A DNA stretch of 64,000 bases from Diphasiastrum complanatum (GCA_029204225.1 CM055109.1:1128673-1192672), one strand, 5' to 3'. Shown: positions 39,001-43,338, counted from the stretch's first letter. The notes: a model not told the origin generated them from the letters alone. Translations and numbers: made by a program.

Positions 39001-40223
39001 TGGATTGAAGTAGAAAAATTAAGAGTACATTCGTAGGGTTGCTTTTTCACTAGTGTCATTGTGTGCTAATTTGGAATCTTATATTCTAGCAGCACAATTT
39101 CCCCAATTTAAAAAGCAGTACCACAAGGAAAAAGCTTCCCCAGCACAAAGTCTCACACGACTTTTTTAGACCAGGTAGGATAGGTAGACTTGTGAAATGA
39201 TTCTTACCCCATAGAAATTAGTGACGTGTTTCTTAATAGTAATGTGACAAGGTACATTGTATAAAGCTAAAAAACTTTTTACTACTCTAAATGTTAATAA
39301 ACCATAAACTGGATAAGTTATAAGGAAATGAAACTTACTAACCTTTGCAATATGAAGCCTCGATGACAATTTCTCAAGTAATAAGGAAATACATGAAGAT
39401 GAGAAAAAGGGTGTCGATACAAATGCCTTCTGCAAAAGTAAGAACAAAACAAAGGGAAATTGCGTCACTTCAATAACAACGTACTGGTACATATTCACAC
39501 AAAAAAAAAAAAAAAACTTACATGGAATTGAACCCTTCTGAATAGTCACCAAACATTACCATATTCTTTTCTGGCATACATCCTTAATGTGAAAGACGAT
39601 CAAAATGATATATCAAGCAAATGCTTTTATCACAACTGATTCTTTGTTGTACTGACAAAAATGCCTTCCTTTTGTAAGAGAACAAAGTCAATCTATTGTA
39701 TTTTCTTCCAACTTAAAGATTGCTACAACCATGTGATTAATGGATTAACTAGAGCTAAGACTTTTCCAGGAATAAAAGTGACATGTTCTTACAGCAATAT
39801 AAAACACAAGATTTGACTCTTATAGAATTTTTGATAGCGTGAAGCAGAAGCAAACCTGAAGGCTTGTTGCAAGGTCCTCTCTTGTGATGCCCCGTGCATC
39901 ATTTGGAGGCTGCATCATAAGACACAGAAGCATTTAAACACTCAGCCAGCAGCCTGTCGTGGCCAGCAAAGACTTTTATTTGCCAAAATAAAAATTGACC
40001 CAAGTGTTGAGTAGAAAAGATAAAGACATTGTACAGGAGTGAATGAAACTGGGAAGTAGCGGCTGATGATGTCAAAGAGATCTTCTGCACAGTCAGCAAC
40101 AGGACCTTCTGGGCTAGGGAACATATGTGCTAGCAGCTCCACAATGTGAAACGAAATCAAAAGGCAACGAGGATCTGTTTCCCCTTCAATGGCCGCACAA
40201 ACACCATAGACAAGATCAGATCC
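3771..40223 (-). CDS. MMS19: MMS19/MET18 homolog (split gene, nine exons placed)
   Basis: The host gene spans the left two thirds of the window. MMS19 is the HEAT-repeat scaffold of the cytosolic iron-sulfur targeting complex. It delivers Fe-S clusters to DNA polymerases, helicases such as XPD, and other nuclear enzymes. Placed exons on the minus strand: 40223-40035, 39909-39856, 39429-39343, 21173-20306, 20165-19783, 16627-16522, 14613-13694, 11066-10991, 3927-3771. They total 2840 nt (about 947 codons; the family is about 1,130). Family signatures are ERDPRCL-like [39 protein letters not shown] and [10 protein letters not shown]. Introns are GT-AG and phases match, except that one small exon is missing between 19783 and 16627. 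All exons are open. Start and stop are outside or unrecognised. Confidence 0.9.
5168..8710 (+). pseudogene. hAT transposase, multi-exon, disabled
   Basis: Likely exons: 5168-6160, 6252-6597, 6695-7101, 7200-7369, 7479-7816, 7935-8710, joined at GT-AG sites. The N-terminus has a BED-type zinc finger ([19 protein letters not shown], then a distal Cys). A Ser/Gly/Thr-rich linker follows. Then come the DUF659 core ([37 protein letters not shown]) and the C-terminal dimerisation domain ([26 protein letters not shown]). The last exon adds an acidic segment and a basic Arg-Gly tail with a GRPRG AT-hook-like motif. Defects: TGA at 6950-6952 where a Trp is usual, TAG at 7712-7714 where a Lys is usual, and an apparent frameshift between 8040 and 8138. 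Exon edges are inferred. Confidence 0.85.
8881..8957. repeat. (GA)n microsatellite
   Basis: An uninterrupted GA dinucleotide tract of about 77 bp in the 3' untranslated part of the hAT element, downstream of the transposase stop. Open frames across it are artefacts of the repeat. Confidence 0.97.
9393..10990. other. MMS19 intron sequence, nothing recognised
   Basis: Host intron to the right of the hAT target duplication. It is AT-rich, with no coding pattern, terminal repeats or known element motifs that could be supported on either strand. Confidence 0.5.
10991..11066 (-). CDS. MMS19: MMS19 exon (76 nt)
   Basis: Acceptor TTTGTCCAG before 11066; donor GTGAGC at 10990-10985. The first base completes the Arg codon left by the 14613-13694 exon. 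It then reads [15 protein letters not shown] and TALMSDVQL, matching the family segment that follows the VRPLYKQRF motif. It ends in phase 0, agreeing with the next exon at 3927. The intron between them is about 7 kb and holds the complete hAT element. Confidence 0.85.
11067..12199. other. MMS19 intron, nothing recognised
   Basis: Intron sequence between two MMS19 exons. No coding or repeat structure was supported here, apart from the copia relic that begins at about 12.2 kb. Confidence 0.45.
12200..12650 (-). pseudogene. Ty1/copia integrase remnant
   Basis: The minus strand reads a copia integrase C-terminal part: [49 protein letters not shown], then [20 protein letters not shown]. This is the usual order of the integrase core end and the GKGY-like region. 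The stretch of 88 codons at 12646-12380 is open; beyond it stops accumulate. No LTRs could be attached to it. It lies in an MMS19 intron on the same strand as the gene. Confidence 0.85.
12651..13693. other. MMS19 intron, weak repeat only
   Basis: Intron left of the 14613-13694 exon. A ~60-bp segment containing GATTTTTTAGGAATTTT(G/A)TTGCC is present twice in tandem near 13138-13255. The upstream end of the copia relic may extend into 12.65-12.95 kb but is too decayed to support. Confidence 0.4.
13694..14613 (-). CDS. MMS19: MMS19 exon (largest, 920 nt)
   Basis: Acceptor TATTTAG before 14613; donor GTGAGT at 13693. It is open for 306 codons plus two bases. It carries the family segments WIGKGL-like [20 protein letters not shown] and [16 protein letters not shown], near the start of the conserved C-terminal HEAT block of MMS19. 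It starts in phase 0 after the 16627-16522 exon, whose last codon is CAG. No stop or frameshift is present, indicating that the gene is under constraint. Confidence 0.92.
14932..15080. repeat. ~74-bp tandem duplication
   Basis: A unit starting TCTACAGT(T/G)ACCAGTATTG and ending AGAAACTT occurs twice in direct tandem (about 14932-15005 and 15006-15080) with few differences. The second unit continues into a tRNA-like sequence, so the duplication probably copied part of a SINE. Confidence 0.8.
15045..15116 (-). repeat. tRNA-derived SINE-like head
   Basis: On the minus strand GGTTGGCTCAACTGGTTAGC resembles an RNA polymerase III A box (TGGCTCAACTGG), and GGTTCGAGCC matches the B box consensus at the usual tRNA spacing. 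The T and acceptor stems pair poorly and no anticodon arm is clear. It is therefore a SINE-type relic and not a tRNA gene. It lies inside the 14719-15665 element. Confidence 0.5.
15175..15235. repeat. (TC)n microsatellite
   Basis: A pure TC tract of about 61 bp inside the 14719-15665 element. It may be the variable tail or head of the SINE-like sequence next to it. Confidence 0.95.
15726..16355. mobile_element. Non-autonomous hAT-like element, GGTACC word family
   Basis: Flanked by a perfect 8-bp duplication CATTCAAC (15718-15725 and 16356-16363). The ends are CATAGATCC and, inverted, CATAGTTCCC, sharing CATAG with the complete hAT element. The left end carries GGTACC and the palindrome GGATCCGCGGATCC (15740-15765). 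The right end carries six or more GGTACC words arranged around CGCGG (16268-16343). No coding sequence is recognised in the 630 bp. It lies only 52 bp from the preceding element's duplication, so two related insertions are adjacent in one intron. Confidence 0.87.
16522..16627 (-). CDS. MMS19: MMS19 exon (106 nt)
   Basis: Acceptor GTGAGCAG before 16627; donor GTAAAC at 16521. After one base completing a codon it reads [20 protein letters not shown] and [15 protein letters not shown]. This fits the family region of a short amphipathic helix (WxxIE) just before the segment encoded by the 14613 exon. It ends in phase 0, as that exon needs. The upstream exon supplying the first two bases of its first codon was not recognised. 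Confidence 0.75.
17003..17195. mobile_element. 193-bp MITE, GGAACGTTCC word family
   Basis: Perfect 8-bp duplication GTCTTGTG (16995-17002 and 17196-17203). The TIRs are CTTAGAAGCCCGTTCC and, inverted, CTTAGTTGCCCGTTCC. The left third is packed with GGAACGTTCC, TTCCGAACGTTC and GAACG words. The middle is AT-rich and ends with a poly-T run. It is the short version of the 22818-23567 element, which has the same termini. Confidence 0.9.
17240..17595. repeat. Direct repeat, possible LTR relic
   Basis: A segment of about 115 bp (from TTGCATTTAATAGATGTGTA to CTCTTAGTTCAAGAT) occurs at about 17244-17350 and again at about 17477-17570. Between the copies is ATGGTATTAGAGCAGG, resembling a decayed initiator-tRNA primer-binding site, and another such site (GGTATCAGGGCC) lies near 18096. 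These hints suggest LTR retrotransposon debris, but no LTR borders or coding region support it. Confidence 0.45.
17600..19782. other. MMS19 intron, missing exon region
   Basis: Intron sequence between the 20165-19783 and 16627-16522 exons. Phase arithmetic requires at least one more exon here of length 3n+2, about 35-50 codons, but no candidate fits both splice sites and frame. An open minus-strand stretch of 55 codons (19185-19021) and another of 88 codons (18094-17828) match nothing I know. A ~22-bp tandem ATATCTTTTAAAATATC occurs near 18670-18715. Confidence 0.4.
19783..20165 (-). CDS. MMS19: MMS19 exon (383 nt)
   Basis: Acceptor GATGTGGCAG before 20165; donor GTAAGT at 19782. The first two bases complete a Val codon begun in the previous exon. 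It reads [13 protein letters not shown], then [13 protein letters not shown] and [14 protein letters not shown], the central HEAT repeats of MMS19. It is open throughout and ends in phase 0. Confidence 0.88.
20306..21173 (-). CDS. MMS19: MMS19 exon (868 nt)
   Basis: Acceptor CTTTTAG before 21173; donor GTATGC at 20305. It reads [16 protein letters not shown], then [14 protein letters not shown], and continues open for 289 codons plus one base. The start fits directly onto LSSRLHIAK of the 39429-39343 exon, as in other plants (AKVDSLKCL pattern). The intron between those two exons is about 18.2 kb and contains the LINE, LTR, copia, hAT and gypsy sequences from 21.8 to 39 kb. Confidence 0.92.
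21174..21840. other. Start of 18-kb MMS19 intron; word-rich fragment
   Basis: Non-coding. Near 21763-21838 there is a cluster of GATTC/GAATC words (GATTCGACCGAATCACGAATCC), resembling one end of a word-packed hAT-like element. No partner end or target duplication was found. Confidence 0.4.
21845..22605 (+). pseudogene. Ty1/copia RT and RNase H remnant
   Basis: The plus strand reads a reverse-transcriptase piece, [19 protein letters not shown], then [11 protein letters not shown] (21858-21962). After a deletion it reads an RNase H piece, [18 protein letters not shown], then [24 protein letters not shown], and the ending TKHEMLDI (22170-22600). These are the beginning of copia RT and most of copia RNase H. 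The YxDD part is missing, and several stops and frameshifts are present. No LTR is attached. Confidence 0.85.
22964..23062. repeat. 33-bp tandem repeat, three copies
   Basis: Units starting TGCTGGCCCGCGACTTCACC begin at 22964, 22997 and 23030, nearly identical. It lies inside the 22818-23567 element and has no counterpart in its short relative at 17 kb. Confidence 0.92.
23067..23401. repeat. Nested foldback unit with 34-bp perfect inverted repeats
   Basis: 23067-23100 (starting AGGGAACACTGATGTGC) is the exact reverse complement of 23368-23401, enclosing about 267 bp. The AGGGAAC end resembles hAT termini, but no 8-bp duplication was found around it. It is inside the 22818-23567 element. Confidence 0.85.
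24100..25800 (+). pseudogene. LINE remnant: ORF1 and endonuclease half of ORF2
   Basis: ORF1 is recognisable at 24250-24690: a coiled coil, [31 protein letters not shown]. The conserved junction follows at 24690, TAGGAAGTTGGGACTCTCGGG. ORF2 endonuclease pieces come next in several frames: FLFTETHES (24830), [14 protein letters not shown] (24930), [20 protein letters not shown] (25170-25230) and a final part near 25430-25790. Stops and frameshifts are frequent, and RT is absent. The sequence ends where a hAT fragment begins. Confidence 0.8.
25815..25877 (+). pseudogene. hAT transposase fragment (DUF659)
   Basis: It reads [19 protein letters not shown], matching [19 protein letters not shown] of the hAT element at 6432-6490, with high DNA similarity over about 55 bp. 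It is cut off by the TGTTAG start of an LTR. A second fragment of the same transposase lies at the far end of that LTR element (36868-36946). The LTR element therefore probably landed in an old hAT copy. Confidence 0.75.
25878..26179 (+). mobile_element. LTR, left part (split by LINEs)
   Basis: Starts TGTTAGAAATAA and aligns along its length with the LTR at 56471-56902 (shared GTGTAACCATGGGT, TTGGACCCAATTTTGGTC, GGGGCCCTATCTTGACTTTTGG). The alignment breaks at a (CT)n tract. It resumes at 36053 after two LINE copies, where GAGGGCGCC and the LTR end are found, followed by a primer-binding site. Both parts together give about 390 bp, close to the 432 bp of the related LTR. Confidence 0.82.
26180..26198. 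repeat. (CT)n tract at LINE 5' junction
   Basis: A short CT tract joins the LTR sequence to the 5' end of the first LINE copy. It corresponds to the pyrimidine tract inside the related LTR at 56.8 kb. Confidence 0.9.
26268..27188 (+). CDS. LINE ORF1 protein, L1-ORF1p-like (copy 1)
   Basis: 306 codons from the ATG giving MAPKKKGG; an upstream in-frame start at 26154 would begin in the flanking LTR. It has a basic Pro/Ser-rich N-terminus. A long heptad coiled coil follows (about residues 60-160; [29 protein letters not shown]). Then comes an L1 ORF1p-like RNA-binding core ([45 protein letters not shown]). The presumed role is a trimeric RNA-binding chaperone coating LINE RNA. It ends in TAG; the frame continues open through 16 codons into ORF2. 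A GC-rich potential hairpin follows the stop. Confidence 0.88.
   Translation: MAPKKKGGVLTPPSLLDTPPSPVVMEEPSSVIETSDIPVNMAAIDYTPSKPTESLFAYDLSFIRQEILGLKKQLHLFEAENSKLAKDLFGVTERVEQLEQENIYLKQRIAEKSALEETSNKINSLAKQVEETKTWAALFKPDDMGSKLSSLAKQVEETTSILKQGNHSQISSFPKENDLETVLGEQARRAKKAFNIRVRGIANGGKPLEEATDLLISKLSHVADGFDTAWRSKFDDNVLFINFRSLSQRHAALRLRAKLKGTFIYMDDDLTNTQWLARKKIILEAKEKGKRVVFIDGKPRFFDLPQ
27237..30740 (+). CDS. LINE ORF2: endonuclease and reverse transcriptase (copy 1)
   Basis: 1,167 codons, uninterrupted. The N-terminal apurinic-type endonuclease has NCNG (residues 7-10), ETHE (34-37), GDFNAR (148) and SDHS (255). The reverse transcriptase has [10 protein letters not shown] (about 595), [19 protein letters not shown] (about 653) and catalytic YADD (696-699). 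A C-terminal zinc motif CQLC, then H and C lies near 1026-1044. The product would nick DNA and copy LINE RNA by target-primed reverse transcription. The frame opens at TTG directly at the endonuclease core with no ATG, in phase with ORF1 across its TAG. Translation probably depends on ORF1. Confidence 0.95.
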   Translation: MRLGFWNCNGFLSSSSAGDFADFIRKCDILLLAETHESLYHPLPNIQEYSWHSAFRPFVRGKTCRGSGGVACLYRDTTVQMVKQDPYARYIWLHIIGSLLGLPQDIYIAVCYFAPQTSVFAEFGGDPFQALSDDIAIFSQQGSILLAGDFNARTSSRQTEFHAATDLLRLYPLDMGLDRISQDADTPATSFGEQLITLAETHALAILNGLTQWPSSSAYTCYPHGGGHSVVDYFIGSPALISHISDFSITPPTISDHSLLHISLGHITSSLQVSCSLPTHKRIPFTQSGFTNYTTILSQLLANFPFMAPIDQQATFLSTSLLAAASSSFPTKTTSSHRSVHNRWYDAECRSLHNHVTYARSHSPATLKQCQKEYHRTTRTKKIKYLQSLCQKMINSLDSPSSSFFWKHFTRHSSTLAPIAIESWIEYATELYTTDSPPTSLSPRPDHCSLFTPDMVENAIKHAKLNKATDYDSLSVDFLKPVAHLISPYIAHVFNTAVTSGFPTAWCTNILHPILKAGDPMNVGNYRTIMIGHTLAKIYGSILQTVTGSFAETEGLHAMGQAGFRPGYSTSDQIFILRCIIEEARHRKQRIYCCFVDFRKAFDSVPRHLLFQRLSSLGFSEDTIAAIITLYERVLARFRDGSGWSSQIHSTIGVKQGCPLSPTLFALYIDDLERIIREEGGEGCPLADIIIPILLYADDVVLLSSSAAGLQSHLSALHHFCQRWGLTVNLKKTKIMVFNTNRQHMRDVIFYYDGLPIEIVTSYTYLGVLFSGPLLTFRPAATARLRKGHTALVHMERFCSTYYVQDPATRCLLFSATVSPVVLYSAETWCPDLSRDTWRDLTRIQILMLSRIIRAKPSIPHDIILAEFASPPLVVGAMFQIITFLHRVSDLDTSRYIVAALTSSCTIADQGAKHSWYRSVSALLQTWGLSALDLPNGTHAYIRQQIYRSYIRTIWSHPDPDRVKLHYYGTHLLRLDVSGLPILPVYLTQTLSFGLRYRIGQLRVSSHQLAIETGRYTDTPRLQRICQLCSLQEVEDEFHFIFRCPVYYEIRGRYHCLYRDIPLTLSSFLEYPDARCVGLLLREMYILRASLLPTLSDMDSSQAHITQFFQKRDRVDISVADFDVPVRRLKTQRVSARSSATRSSYASHQPTSRPTTTITHYFRLARS
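30974..31026. repeat. (TC)n between two LINE copies
   Basis: A pure TC tract of about 53 bp is the only DNA between the 3' end of LINE copy 1 and the 5' end of copy 2. This fits insertion of one copy into the (TC)n tract bordering the other. Confidence 0.95.
31253..32173 (+). CDS. LINE ORF1 protein (copy 2)
   Basis: 306 codons, with the same amino-acid sequence as copy 1. It has a coiled coil followed by an L1-ORF1p-like RNA-binding core, and ends in TAG with the same downstream potential hairpin. The frame is again in phase with ORF2 after 16 further sense codons. The start is the ATG of MAPKKKGG. Confidence 0.88.
   Translation: MAPKKKGGVLTPPSLLDTPPSPVVMEEPSSVIETSDIPVNMAAIDYTPSKPTESLFAYDLSFIRQEILGLKKQLHLFEAENSKLAKDLFGVTERVEQLEQENIYLKQRIAEKSALEETSNKINSLAKQVEETKTWAALFKPDDMGSKLSSLAKQVEETTSILKQGNHSQISSFPKENDLETVLGEQARRAKKAFNIRVRGIANGGKPLEEATDLLISKLSHVADGFDTAWRSKFDDNVLFINFRSLSQRHAALRLRAKLKGTFIYMDDDLTNTQWLARKKIILEAKEKGKRVVFIDGKPRFFDLPQ
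32222..35725 (+). CDS. LINE ORF2: endonuclease and reverse transcriptase (copy 2)
   Basis: 1,167 codons, intact, with the same endonuclease, reverse transcriptase (YADD at 696-699) and C-terminal zinc motifs as copy 1. It differs from copy 1 at three residues that I can see: Ser for Thr before ALVHMERF, Val for Ile in KPS(V/I)PHD, and Ser for Leu in VRR(S/L)KTQ. It opens at TTG at the start of the endonuclease. The near identity implies a recent insertion or a recent duplication of the pair. Confidence 0.95.
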   Translation: MRLGFWNCNGFLSSSSAGDFADFIRKCDILLLAETHESLYHPLPNIQEYSWHSAFRPFVRGKTCRGSGGVACLYRDTTVQMVKQDPYARYIWLHIIGSLLGLPQDIYIAVCYFAPQTSVFAEFGGDPFQALSDDIAIFSQQGSILLAGDFNARTSSRQTEFHAATDLLRLYPLDMGLDRISQDADTPATSFGEQLITLAETHALAILNGLTQWPSSSAYTCYPHGGGHSVVDYFIGSPALISHISDFSITPPTISDHSLLHISLGHITSSLQVSCSLPTHKRIPFTQSGFTNYTTILSQLLANFPFMAPIDQQATFLSTSLLAAASSSFPTKTTSSHRSVHNRWYDAECRSLHNHVTYARSHSPATLKQCQKEYHRTTRTKKIKYLQSLCQKMINSLDSPSSSFFWKHFTRHSSTLAPIAIESWIEYATELYTTDSPPTSLSPRPDHCSLFTPDMVENAIKHAKLNKATDYDSLSVDFLKPVAHLISPYIAHVFNTAVTSGFPTAWCTNILHPILKAGDPMNVGNYRTIMIGHTLAKIYGSILQTVTGSFAETEGLHAMGQAGFRPGYSTSDQIFILRCIIEEARHRKQRIYCCFVDFRKAFDSVPRHLLFQRLSSLGFSEDTIAAIITLYERVLARFRDGSGWSSQIHSTIGVKQGCPLSPTLFALYIDDLERIIREEGGEGCPLADIIIPILLYADDVVLLSSSAAGLQSHLSALHHFCQRWGLTVNLKKTKIMVFNTNRQHMRDVIFYYDGLPIEIVTSYTYLGVLFSGPLLTFRPAATARLRKGHSALVHMERFCSTYYVQDPATRCLLFSATVSPVVLYSAETWCPDLSRDTWRDLTRIQILMLSRIIRAKPSVPHDIILAEFASPPLVVGAMFQIITFLHRVSDLDTSRYIVAALTSSCTIADQGAKHSWYRSVSALLQTWGLSALDLPNGTHAYIRQQIYRSYIRTIWSHPDPDRVKLHYYGTHLLRLDVSGLPILPVYLTQTLSFGLRYRIGQLRVSSHQLAIETGRYTDTPRLQRICQLCSLQEVEDEFHFIFRCPVYYEIRGRYHCLYRDIPLTLSSFLEYPDARCVGLLLREMYILRASLLPTLSDMDSSQAHITQFFQKRDRVDISVADFDVPVRRSKTQRVSARSSATRSSYASHQPTSRPTTTITHYFRLARS
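35973..36052. repeat. (TC)n at 3' end of LINE copy 2
   Basis: A pure TC tract of about 80 bp separating the LINE 3' end from the right part of the LTR (AGAGGAGGGCGCCCAGCC). Confidence 0.95.
36053..36141 (+). mobile_element. LTR, right part
   Basis: Continues the LTR begun at 25878: GAGGGCGCC, a TTGTGGAGATTGATTG block and CTTGACTCTTGCTTTCCTAAA. It aligns with the end of the LTR at 56471-56902. The final CA is altered to AA. A primer-binding site follows immediately. Confidence 0.8.
36142..36155 (+). promoter_or_regulatory. LTR primer-binding site (initiator Met tRNA)
   Basis: TGGTATCAGAGCTA directly follows the LTR end. TGGTATCAGAGC is complementary to the 3' end of plant initiator methionine tRNA, the usual minus-strand primer of plant LTR retrotransposons. 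It confirms plus-strand orientation. Confidence 0.85.
36156..36867 (+). mobile_element. LTR element leader, non-coding, GGGCGCCC repeats
   Basis: Leader of the LTR element, related to that at 56.9-58.3 kb. It contains no gag. The palindrome GGGCGCCC recurs about every 100 bp (near 36296, 36404 and 36490, plus 36058 in the LTR), usually as GAGGGCGCCCA. The sequence then runs straight into a hAT fragment, so the rest of the element and its second LTR are deleted. Confidence 0.7.
36868..36946 (+). pseudogene. hAT transposase fragment (last exon start)
   Basis: Matches the intron end and last-exon start of the hAT transposase at about 7905-7990: TTTGTGGTTGCAAGTGAACCC against TTTTGGTTGCAGGTGGACCC, reading [17 protein letters not shown]. 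It borders a gypsy fragment at CTAAAAAGTTTCTGG, a sequence also present in the intact gypsy. The join may therefore have used short homology. Confidence 0.7.
36947..38963 (-). pseudogene. Ty3/gypsy chromovirus fragment, internally deleted
   Basis: A minus-strand copy of the 45.7-52.1 kb family. It keeps the RT 3' part and RNase H ([32 protein letters not shown]), the tether region and part of integrase ([36 protein letters not shown]), with frameshifts near 37.3, 37.66 and 37.94 kb. About 790 bp equivalent to 48597-49387 (protease to RT) are missing. The junction at 38897 has a short AGGT homology. It has no LTRs, chromodomain or gag. It compares usefully with the other copy, which has lost one base in RNase H. 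Confidence 0.9.
38964..39342. other. MMS19 intron; relic hAT-like end
   Basis: Just after the gypsy fragment, GCGTTCCAGATCGCGGACTGCAAC (38975-38998) resembles the right end of the 14719-15665 element (words around CGCGTTCC and a terminal CTGCAAC). No left end is present. The rest is intron. Confidence 0.45.
39343..39429 (-). CDS. MMS19: MMS19 exon (87 nt)
   Basis: Acceptor CTTTTGCAG before 39429; donor GTTAGT at 39342. It reads [13 protein letters not shown] and [16 protein letters not shown], an MMS19 N-terminal domain signature (family [19 protein letters not shown]). It is 29 codons, phase 0 at both ends. Its 3' intron is the 18.2-kb one. Confidence 0.93.
39856..39909 (-). CDS. MMS19: MMS19 exon (54 nt)
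   Basis: Acceptor ATGATGCAG before 39909; donor GTTTGC at 39855. It reads [18 protein letters not shown] (18 codons, phase 0 at both ends), the family segment just before STPFF with the conserved REDL. Confidence 0.9.
40035..40223 (-). CDS. MMS19: MMS19 exon (189 nt)
   Basis: Acceptor TCTTTGCAG before 40223; donor GTACAA at 40034. It reads [20 protein letters not shown], then [17 protein letters not shown] and [10 protein letters not shown]. This is the best-known N-terminal signature of plant MMS19 (DLVYGIC.AI.GEKDP and FPSPSGPLA). It is 63 codons, phase 0. Further upstream exons (about 140 residues) should lie at higher coordinates but were not recognised. Confidence 0.95.
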
Positions 40224-43200
40224 CTGCAAAGATGTAAATTAAGAATCATGTTCAAAAATATTTTCTTTGAAACTAATAAATACTTCTACCAGATTACTAA
40301 ACAGATACACACATAAATGCACACCCACCACCCACACTCACACACATATGATAGTTGTTGCCCTCTATTGCAATTATGAGTGCACACAACTCCTTAGTAC
40401 TGTGAGACTTGGAGAGAGCTAACAGTTGGGTACTCAGGAAGTCTTTCTCATTGTTTCACTTGTAGGACGTTTCAAGTAATCTATTGGGGGCGGTTCAGAT
40501 CAGCAATTTGAAACAGTCAATTCGTCCAATTAAATCAAGAAAGAATCAGCTCAATCAGGTTTGTACTGCTAAATCATTTTGGGGTATTTTTTTGGTATTT
40601 GTATTCCTGGCCTTCTGATGGTGAGTTCACTGGCTTCAATGCTCAGTGTCGATGTTTCTTCCGATGGTGAGGTTTCATTGGCTTTGATGCTCAGTGTCAA
40701 TGTTTCTTGGACCCACTCAAATCCACTATTCAATTCATCCGATTCATCCATCAAACTAGTTCTGATCGGCATGTTGGATAATGAATCAGAGAATCGGATT
40801 TAGGGTTTTTTTAAGAATGATAATTTTACGTCTTTTTTATTGTTGGGTTTAGGAGCATATAATTACTGCTTGTTTAGGTCTATAGGCACATAATTACTAC
40901 TTGTTTAGTTGTTTGAAGTTTATAACCTAACCAATGATTCCTCGCTCTTGATTCCTAAATTCTGATTCCTGAATACTGATTTTTTATCTGTTGAACTTGG
41001 AACATTGCTACTTACAACTTGTTAGAATTCATCAAAATTTCGAAGCTTTTTTTTTGGTTTGGAATAGATTCTTATTGAAAGGTAAGTGCACTACCTGGCT
41101 TTGTAATAATGAGGAAATTGTAACCTTAAAAAAATTGGATTTTGAAAACTTGATTTTGCCAAAAAATGTAGTTACTTGCTGGAAATTACTTCCACAAATT
41201 TCATGCTTCTGGTTTCTTATGAATAAAAGATGGTACTGCCAATCTTTCATATGTTTCCTTACAATTTGTGTTGGAAGTCAGAATGGATTTCTTTGAATTA
41301 AAAAGTCTAGCCCTGACAAATTGCACAGAAATCAAGAAAGGCATCCAATGGAAAGGTTTTTCACTTGTTGTATAAAAGACTCTTTCAGAAAAGAGGTGTT
41401 TCCTTTCCTATGATTTATGGCTCACTATAACAATTGATATATCAGAAAATTTTTGACAAGTGCATTTGCTGTCAATAGACCCCTGCAAGAAAGCATAGAG
41501 TAATGGAATTGAAACTAAAGAATGAAACTATAAGCCCTTCATTTGAAAACTCCTCCTGGCTTGCACCTCTTCTCTTTCCTAAGCATCTATGCAAGCATTT
41601 CGCACAGCAGACGATTTCTGACAGCAGGAGGAAATTCAGCAATGTGGTTTTGGTATTTTTTCACTCCAAAACTAATGAGAATGTGTAATGCACCAAAACA
41701 CAGTACCAGAATTCAATAAAATTGCATTTTTATTGAATTGTGCTAAAAATTCTGCATTTGTCTTATACATCGCAATTAGGCATTCCTGTAGGCATGACGG
41801 CCAAATGGCACAATTTGTTGAATCACTCCAGTTCCTTTTGCTTCAGAGGAGCCATAAACCCAAGCGATCGTAGCAATCGACAATTGGAATTTGGATCAAC
41901 AAATAGTTAAGTTTCCTCAATATCCCATTGAAACACATTTTCCTAAAGAGCCATCTGTCTTCAGGGATGGCTGAATGGGCATCCTTGGATTGTGATACAT
42001 TTGTGCCAAGGTCTCCAATTTCTTGGCTTAGGCGTTATTTGTTATTAAGGGTCACCTAGGTGGCAATCCATTGGTGGGGTTGTTGGCGCGACTATCAAAA
42101 ACTGGTTAGAGGAGCATACTACGATGTGAACACTATTATCCATTTGATAAGAGATTTGCCAGTACCATAAAGCCTCTTAACGTTAACTAAAGATCCAAAC
42201 TGAAATTTGATAGGCAAGAGTCTAACCTCATGTATCCATTGGGAACTAGAAAAATATGACTTGGTAGAATAAATCTACTATAGAAGCCTAAAACTAGTGC
42301 TGCAAGGTTGGTATTTAAAAGAATTTCTGAAAACCTGGCATTGTACAATTTAATGAGCTCAAACCTAGAAAGGTAGCATGAGTCATTTGACAAATTGGGA
42401 GATTTTCGAGTAAATCTCAATTCGAACAATTCATTGAATAACGTAAAGATTATTCTCACGAAAAATCCTTAGAAACCATTTGATATAGCCATTAGTGATT
42501 CGAGTAAATAGGAAAGGAATTGTGTGATAGTTGATGAATTACGGTTCTAAGCACCTTACTAACAGTTAGTAACAAGCTTATCCCTTGAGCCCCAAGGCTC
42601 TAGCTGTAAGGGATAAATATCTTGTTGGTATTGAAATGGACGTTTAATATGATCAACCGGATTCATGATCAAATAAGTTCCTAGCCGTACAAGAGTAAGT
42701 TGGATCTACACATTCACAATCCATATACATGAATGAAAGTTCTCTAAATTTACATCTCTTGCATCTTGTATTTGGATTAGTCTTTACAACCTTTAGAAGG
42801 TTCTCACAATATCTCCAATATCCTATCAATTGAGATTTCAAATAGGTCCTCCATGTTGTACATATAGCAGATTCCTCTTTGGAATGCTAGAGATGTTTCT
42901 CTCAGATAATTTTCCTATAACCTCTCACTCTCCTCCCTCTTTTATAAGAAACTTAGCTCCCATTAGGTGTCATATCATTTATAATAAGACGTAGGAGATG
43001 TTGAAGAGTAATGACTATTTTACCCCTTTGGCTAAGCACTAATTATGTTGTAAGTTGTAAATAACTCATGGAGCAAGCTATTAATTAAATACAGGAGACC
43101 CCCCCTTTTGTAAGTTCAGTAAATTAGTGCAAGTGGCCCACTTCGCCAAGTAGCTCACTCATATGGTTGACACCTAGACTTTCCATGCATGTAATTGAGG

Positions 43201-43227
43201 TGCTCGCCTCACAAGGGATTTGGAGGA
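40224..43227. other. Upstream MMS19 intron, no gene recognised
   Basis: No MMS19 N-terminal exon or other gene could be supported. A ~47-bp unit around GATGCTCAGTGTC(A/G)ATGTTTCTT is repeated near 40621-40711. GATTC/GAATC words cluster at 40490-40560, 40735-40800 and 40935-40985, resembling a word-rich hAT-like element without clear borders. The 42.5-43.2 kb part may be LTR material around the next LINE. Confidence 0.4.
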
Positions 43228-43233
43228 CCCACG

Positions 43234-43234
<1 letters not shown>

Positions 43235-43288
<54 letters not shown>
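43235..43288. repeat. (CT)n at 5' end of the 43-kb LINE
   Basis: A pure CT tract of about 54 bp directly upstream of the LINE 5' end (AGCGATGGAGATGGCGATGG). At the other end of the same LINE, near 54.83 kb, the tail also passes into a CT tract. Confidence 0.95.
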
Positions 43289-43291
<3 letters not shown>

Positions 43292-43338
43292 GATGGAGAT
43301 GGCGATGGCATTGTAGTAGGAGCGGCTCTTCCTTGTCT

